Below, piece after piece: positions 59,399 through 64,000 of a DNA stretch of 64,000 nt (position 1 is its first letter; every line of letters begins with the position of its first letter). The DNA lies in contig NZ_PIJY01000026.1 of assembly GCF_008304605.1 (NCBI RefSeq), positions 1 through 64,000 on the forward strand, written 5' to 3'. Made by a program: the position numbers and the translations under genes. The notes below the pieces were generated by a model. It worked only from the letters and a program-made list of their open reading frames with translations. It had not been told where the DNA came from and ran no database searches. Source of the DNA: Oceanobacillus polygoni. Its GTDB lineage: Bacteria; Bacillota; Bacilli; Bacillales; Amphibacillaceae.

Positions 59399-59430
59399 AT
59401 GAAGAACCTCCAGTATTTTTTTAGTTCTTA

Positions 59431-59465
59431 GATGCTGAGGTTTTATACCGATAAGCCTCAGCATC
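59431..59465. other. Hairpin between EIIC and transketolase genes
   Basis: Perfect 10-bp inverted repeat GATGCTGAGG / CCTCAGCATC with a 15-base loop, without a T-run. Possible mRNA processing or stability element that sets tkt level relative to the PTS genes. Confidence 0.45.
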
Positions 59466-59492
59466 ATTTAAACTACAACACATTTAACGATC

Positions 59493-60833
59493 TTATTTTG
59501 TTTCTGCTTTTTTCTTTTTCACAGGTATTGCCATTAATGCAAGGATGACAATTAAACTAATTGTGATGGCAATTGGTCCAGCATAGTTAGCTAATGAACC
59601 AAAGAATATTCCAGATACACCAAAGTCGGCATCAGAGAATGTTGTATTTGCGAATCCTAAATCACCAAGTACTGGCATTAAGAACACTGGAAGGAATGAA
59701 ATAATTACCCCATTGACAAAGGATCCAACAACAGAACCTTTAAAGCCACCGGTAGCGTTACCAAAAACACCTGCAGCTGCTCCTGTAAAGAAGTGAGGTA
59801 CAACACCCGGTAAAATAATGACACCGCCAGTGAAAATCATAATGACCATACTGAATATTCCACCTAAGAAACTTGCAAAAAATCCAATTAATACCGCATT
59901 TGGTGCATATGGATAAATAATCGGAACATCAAGTGCCGGTTTAGCATTTGGTACAAGTTTAGTAGATATCCCTTTAAATGCAGGTACGATTTCTGATAAT
60001 ACTAAACGAACTCCGGATAGAATAATGAATACACCTGCAGCGAAACTACCTGCTTGAATTAGCGAAAATACGAGGAAGTTTGTACCTCCACTTAGTTCAG
60101 CTTCAATATAAGTAGGTCCAGCAAAAAGTGCTACGATTACATACATGACAACCATTGTCAATGCAATACTTACTGTACTATCTCGTAAAAATCCCAAACC
60201 TTTTGGAAAGTTAATATTCTCCGTAGAGTTTTCTTTACTTCCTTTAAATAATTTACCAACTAAAGCACTTGCAGCATAACCAACAGCACTGAAATGACCT
60301 AATGCAACATTATCATTTCCAGTTAACTGACGCATAAACGGCTGAAGAATAGCTGGTGATAACGTCATTACAATACCAAGTGCAACAGAACCTGCAGCAA
60401 TCAATCCAATTGTATCGAATCCTGCAACAGCCATAATTACAGCTAACATCGCAGCAAGGTAAAGTGTATGATGTCCAGTTAAGAAAATATATTTAAATCG
60501 AGTAAATCTAGCTATAAGGATGTTAACGACCATACCGAAAAACATAATTAATGCTGTATTTGTACCATATTCTGATAATGCAAGAGCTACAATCGCTTCA
60601 TTATTTGGTACAACTCCAGTAACATTAAAGGCTTGCTCAAACATAGCTCCAAACGGTACCAATGCAGATTCAAGAATTCCTGCGCCTGCTGAAATGACAA
60701 GGAAACCTACGAATGTTTTCGTAGTTCCCTTTACGGTATCCGACATATTCTTCTTTTGTGCCATTAAACCAATTAAAGCAATGAGTGCTACTAGAATGGC
60801 TGGTTGACTTAAAATATCAATTAACGTCTGCAT
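59493..60833 (-). CDS. PTS EIIC, ascorbate (UlaA/SgaT) family
   Basis: 446 residues with about 11 membrane segments. LIGLMAQKKNMSDTVKGTTK near the start, YIFLTGHHTLYLAAMLAVIM, LPGVVPHFFTGAAAGVFGNA and GGFKGSVVGSFVNGVIISFL are UlaA-family signatures. Transports a C5/C6 acid or pentitol-like sugar with phosphorylation. Ascorbate catabolism genes (UlaD, E, F, G) are absent nearby, so the substrate is probably something else. RBS GGGGGTC; 26 bp after the EIIB gene. Confidence 0.9.
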   Translation of the reverse strand: MQTLIDILSQPAILVALIALIGLMAQKKNMSDTVKGTTKTFVGFLVISAGAGILESALVPFGAMFEQAFNVTGVVPNNEAIVALALSEYGTNTALIMFFGMVVNILIARFTRFKYIFLTGHHTLYLAAMLAVIMAVAGFDTIGLIAAGSVALGIVMTLSPAILQPFMRQLTGNDNVALGHFSAVGYAASALVGKLFKGSKENSTENINFPKGLGFLRDSTVSIALTMVVMYVIVALFAGPTYIEAELSGGTNFLVFSLIQAGSFAAGVFIILSGVRLVLSEIVPAFKGISTKLVPNAKPALDVPIIYPYAPNAVLIGFFASFLGGIFSMVIMIFTGGVIILPGVVPHFFTGAAAGVFGNATGGFKGSVVGSFVNGVIISFLPVFLMPVLGDLGFANTTFSDADFGVSGIFFGSLANYAGPIAITISLIVILALMAIPVKKKKAETK

Positions 60834-60859
60834 TTCTTGACCCCCTATTTTGGTTTACA

Positions 60860-61141
60860 TTAGAGCAATCCTTTTTCCTCCAAGACTTGTGTTACTTTGG
60901 TTTTTAACTCGTCCATATCAATGATGCTTTCCATTACAACAACCTCACCTAGATGTGCCCCACCTTCAGCAATGTCTTTAGCAAGAAAGAATACATCTGC
61001 ATCTCCTGGTGTTGCTGAGCTTAAATCAGAATGAGATACTTCTACTCCTGTCACACCGAGCTCACCTAAAATTTGATTGATATTCATCTCTACCATAAAA
61101 CTAGTTCCTAAACCTGATCCACAAACCGCTAAAATTTTCAT
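60860..61141 (-). CDS. PTS EIIB, ascorbate (UlaB/SgaB) family
   Basis: 93 residues. KILAVCGSGLGTSFMVEMNI is the phospho-Cys P-loop, followed by VEVSHSDLSSATPGDADVFF and IIDMDELKTKVTQVL. Its ATG overlaps the stop codon of the upstream regulator by one base (TAATG), implying translational coupling. No separate EIIA is present; the regulator's EIIA domain is the only candidate in the operon. Confidence 0.92.
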   Translation of the reverse strand: MKILAVCGSGLGTSFMVEMNINQILGELGVTGVEVSHSDLSSATPGDADVFFLAKDIAEGGAHLGEVVVMESIIDMDELKTKVTQVLEEKGLL

Positions 61142-63180
61142 TATTTGTTCTCTCCCTCTTTTATAATTTCGATTACTTGCTCTGCAGTCTTAGCAGCTTT
61201 AAGAGCTTCAAGCAACTCATTATCACCTAATATTTTTGTTAATTGTGCAAGTGCCTTTAGATGTGCTTCACTATCGATAGCAGCTAAACATATAAAAATA
61301 TCAATTTTATGTTCTTCCTGATCTAGAAGTAACACAGGAGTCTTTGTTCTTAGAAAGGACATCCCCAGCTGGTTCACACCATTTTCTGGTCTAGCATGCG
61401 GAATAGCTATTCCTTTACCGATATGAATATATGCTCCAATTTCTTCTACATTTGTTATCATGGAATCCACATACTTACGTTGTACTTTATTGGATTCTAC
61501 CAATGGTTGTGATGCTTCAATAATCGCATCCCTCCAATCCAATTTGTCATCCGTAAAATGGATTGTGTCTTTCGTCAAGAGCTCTGATAACATTGGTTTG
61601 TTCATCCCCTTACTTTTGTTTTGTACATAAAATAAATTGACAAGCTCAGAAAATAGTTGATTTTCATCTTTTACTTCTGTATGTCTCTTAATAATTTCCA
61701 TCAATTGCTCAACAGTGAACATTTGTCCATCTAATCTTGGGAATTTTTGTAATACATCACGAATTAAATAATGTTTTTCTACCTGTGATAGTAACGCTTT
61801 TACAACGAATACTGGCTTTACAGATTCAACCTTAATGGTTGAAAATACGACATCATAATTTGTTGACGGTATATCTTCAAATTTATCGCGATTGTGTATT
61901 CTAGAAAATCGGATAGTAGGAAACAGCTCTTTTAATTGCGCTTCAAGCATAATGGATGAGCTTAGCCCATTGGAACAAATGATTAATCCTGTTAACTTCT
62001 CTGAATGCAGATTATTCCCGCTACCTAGGTAGCCACCAAAATGCATGGTGAAAAATCCAATTTCGGATTCACTTATTTCTTTACCTGTCCAAAGAGTCAG
62101 CGGGGATAAAGAACGCTTCACAAACTGAAAAAGATCCGGATACTCTAGCTTTATTCTTTCCGTTAATTGATTGAAGAGTGGAATTTCAAATGTAATTCTA
62201 AAAAATGCTGGAACAAGATGATTGTATAAACTTCTTTTCAAAAACGCTTTATCTTTAATTGGAAGTAATGTGTTTTTTTCAAACTCGTCGATAATTTGTC
62301 CTGCTAACATCTCTAATGTAGGACTAGCTTGGCTTGTAACTATCCCAAGTGTTACGAGTAACTGTATCGTTACAAAATAACTTTCATCCTCACCTCCTTC
62401 AAAAAATAACCTCCTCGTCAACTCTTTCCCATGTTTAAATATACTCTGGCTTTCAAGCATTTGTTTTTCTAAGTTCGTAAAAGATAATTCTGCCTTTCCC
62501 GTACGAACTCTCAAGAGAGCGAGGTGGATAATCATCTCTGTCTTTCTACTCTTAACTAAACTTATCTCATTTGTTTCTAGATATTGATTAATAATTTGTT
62601 GTGTTTCAACGAGGACTTCTGCCTTCCCCCATGACTTAAGTGCCAAAATAATGATTTCTTTACCGAGTGGTTGAGAAAGTAAATGACTTACGCTAAAGAT
62701 TGCTAATCTCCGCTTATCCATTTCAGTTCCAGCTAGATGATACCCATCAATACGTGTGTATAGGAACTCTACATCCCACTCTTCACAAATTTTTCGTAAC
62801 CTTTTTACATCTGTAAGTGCTGTATTTTTGCTTACACCCAGTAATAATTGAAAATGGTAATTAGAAACAGGCTCTTTACGAATAAAGGTGTACAAATAAA
62901 TTAAGTATGACCTGTCTTGTTCCGATATAATGAACTGATTGGCATTAATGTCTAAATAGTTTGTTTTGGCTAGATTTCTTAATTTCTTATCAATCATAAT
63001 CAACTGATTGGAAATTTCGATTCGCGGCAAATCATTATTGCCAAGTGCAAGATTCACTTTTTCCAAATCATACTGAAGTTGACGTTCAGATAAATTTAAC
63101 TGCATCATTATTTCTTGCTTCGTTATTTTTTCATGCTTTGTTAATTCTTCAAACAGTTTATAGGATCGTTGGTCAAACAA
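61141..63180 (-). CDS. PRD-containing regulator with EIIB- and EIIA-like domains (UlaR/MtlR type)
   Basis: About 679 residues. N-terminal HTH pair (ITKQEIMMQLNLSERQLQYD; LLLGVSKNTALTDVKRLRKI), two PRDs (ending ESEIGFFTMHFGGYLGSG), an EIIB-like segment with LIICSNGLSSSIMLEAQL, and a C-terminal EIIA of the fructose/mannitol type with GKGIAIPHARPENG (phospho-His). TTG 63180 has GGAGGG six bases upstream; the longer frame beyond lacks a ribosome site. First gene of its operon with EIIB, EIIC and tkt, so it likely autoregulates and may also act as the EIIA of this PTS. Confidence 0.9.
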   Translation of the reverse strand: MFDQRSYKLFEELTKHEKITKQEIMMQLNLSERQLQYDLEKVNLALGNNDLPRIEISNQLIMIDKKLRNLAKTNYLDINANQFIISEQDRSYLIYLYTFIRKEPVSNYHFQLLLGVSKNTALTDVKRLRKICEEWDVEFLYTRIDGYHLAGTEMDKRRLAIFSVSHLLSQPLGKEIIILALKSWGKAEVLVETQQIINQYLETNEISLVKSRKTEMIIHLALLRVRTGKAELSFTNLEKQMLESQSIFKHGKELTRRLFFEGGEDESYFVTIQLLVTLGIVTSQASPTLEMLAGQIIDEFEKNTLLPIKDKAFLKRSLYNHLVPAFFRITFEIPLFNQLTERIKLEYPDLFQFVKRSLSPLTLWTGKEISESEIGFFTMHFGGYLGSGNNLHSEKLTGLIICSNGLSSSIMLEAQLKELFPTIRFSRIHNRDKFEDIPSTNYDVVFSTIKVESVKPVFVVKALLSQVEKHYLIRDVLQKFPRLDGQMFTVEQLMEIIKRHTEVKDENQLFSELVNLFYVQNKSKGMNKPMLSELLTKDTIHFTDDKLDWRDAIIEASQPLVESNKVQRKYVDSMITNVEEIGAYIHIGKGIAIPHARPENGVNQLGMSFLRTKTPVLLLDQEEHKIDIFICLAAIDSEAHLKALAQLTKILGDNELLEALKAAKTAEQVIEIIKEGENK

Positions 63181-63205
63181 TAGTATCCCTCCACCTCTTA
63201 ATTTA

Positions 63206-63234
63206 ATTATAAAACGTTTCCAACGTTGGTACAA
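63206..63234 (-). promoter_or_regulatory. Promoter of the PRD-PTS-tkt operon
   Basis: Minus-strand TTGTAC (63234-63229), 17-bp spacer, TATAAT (63211-63206). Start point near 63199, a leader of about 20 nt. Confidence 0.65.
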
Positions 63235-63254
63235 TGATCGTTGGGCACAATAAT
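63224..63254 (+). promoter_or_regulatory. Direct-repeat operator candidate
   Basis: Two adjacent direct repeats, CGTTGGTACAATGAT (63224-63238) and CGTTGGGCACAATAAT (63239-63254), that cover the -35 box and the bases upstream. A suitable binding site for the PRD regulator encoded next to it. Confidence 0.45.
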
Positions 63255-63396
63255 TGCAAGGGCTTCCAACATCAATTGGGCTGTTCATTAGGTTGTTTTA
63301 TTTCAGTACTCTATTATACTTTAAGGCGTGAAACAATATATAAGTGAGCAGAAAGAGCTGATCTAAGAATAAAATTTATGGAGGTTGGTTTACTAA

Positions 63397-64000
63397 TGGA
63401 TATTAAGGCGATTGCACTTGACATGGATGGGACATTATTAAATGATAAAAATACTGTTTCTGATGAGCTAGTAAAACTAATTCGTGAATTACGCAACCAA
63501 AATATACGCATTTTTATTGCAACTGGTCGAACGAAACAAGAAATTTATGACGTCCTCCCCGAAAAACTTCATATTGATGGATTCGTTTCAGCAAATGGTA
63601 TGAGCTGTTTCACGAATAATAAAGATATTTCCCAACATACCTTACCTGCAGACCTCGTCAAAACTGTTCTGAACAATGCCCGCGAAAGAAATTTATATTA
63701 TGAAATTCACCCAAAAAACGGAAAAAGATTCGCATTAAAGGATGATAAAGAAACCCTCGAGAAAGAATTAAATTTACCGAGACCTGATACACTCTTAAAT
63801 AATGAGTACATTTCCAGAGTCGAGTCTGTTCAAGATGAAATGAAATGGGTTGATGAAATTCGTTATGAAGATAATTTAAAGGTTTATTTCTTTAGCATGA
63901 ACACGGAAGTAATTAATAACTGGAAACATACATTAAAGAAGATAAAACAGGAAACAGATTTCTCCCTCTCTTCATCATCTCTGCACAATGCTGAAATAAT
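63397..64000 (+). CDS. Cof-type HAD phosphatase, partial at the right edge
   Basis: 201 codons open to the window end. Starts ATG 63397 behind GGAGG. IKAIALDMDGTLLNDKNTVS is motif I (both Asp), FIATGRTKQEIYDVLP is motif II, and the following region (FVSANGMSCFTNN...) is the C2 cap seen in YwtE/YkrA-like Cof phosphatases. Motifs III and IV lie outside the window. Divergent from the PRD operon. Probably dephosphorylates a sugar phosphate or a flavin nucleotide. Confidence 0.88.

Overview
The window reads as chromosomal DNA of a low-GC, spore-former-type Gram-positive bacterium of the Bacillaceae. Oceanobacillus, Virgibacillus or a similar halotolerant genus is my guess. The reasons are strong AGGAGG-type ribosome binding sites, frequent GTG/TTG starts, a Zur box and a WalR-type box of Bacillus form, and Bacillus families such as YdhK, DUF3231, YjbQ, the zinc-independent S14, MhqA/MhqO and LicR. 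I see no rRNA, tRNA, CRISPR array or intact mobile element.

1-14.9 kb, minus strand: an exopolysaccharide/capsule locus. Read in transcription order it holds a Wzz/CapA-type chain-length protein, a BY-type tyrosine kinase, a PHP-type tyrosine phosphatase (CpsB/YwqE), two NarL-type response regulators (one broken by an in-frame stop), an EpsC-type UDP-GlcNAc 4,6-dehydratase, a UDP-sugar 6-dehydrogenase, GalU/GtaB, an initiating sugar-phosphate transferase, a reductase/epimerase, three glycosyltransferases, a beta-propeller protein, and the start of a Wzy-like membrane protein that runs off the left edge behind a stop codon. Two intrinsic terminators and a new promoter separate kinase from phosphatase. 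A divergent LysM-NlpC/P60 wall hydrolase follows at 15.4-16.5 kb with a WalR-type box upstream.

16.5-42 kb: mixed housekeeping and accessory genes. These include a NERD protein, a DUF3231 protein, YjbQ, two DUF3887 lipoproteins, and a Zur-controlled zinc-starvation group (zinc-binding lipoprotein, COG0523 GTPase, zinc-free S14). They also include an MhqA-type dioxygenase, a MoxR/VWA pair, a PqqB-like hydrolase coupled to an NhaC antiporter, YdhK, an acidic repeat lipoprotein, a DMT transporter, an SDR and a DASS anion transporter. Two gene remnants, one from a tyrosine recombinase, lie in AT-rich gaps. The most unusual pattern is a family of 41-bp tandem arrays in four separate intergenic regions (about 16.5, 22.4, 30.1 and 39.3 kb, some 32 units). 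All share paired GGTGNNTTA-like cores, and each array has its own homogenised variant.

42-64 kb: sugar catabolism. A lic-type cellobiose/lichenan PTS (LicR, EIIA, EIIB, EIIC, GH1 phospho-beta-glucosidase) is followed by a divergent sialic-acid locus: NanA, an SSS transporter and a Gfo/Idh/MocA oxidoreductase one way, and two overlapping FadR-type regulators, NanK and NanE the other way. Then come a ROK fructokinase, a HisJ-like phosphatase, and an operon of PRD regulator, UlaB-like EIIB, UlaA-like EIIC and transketolase. A HAD phosphatase runs off the right edge. cre-like sites recur near these catabolic promoters.
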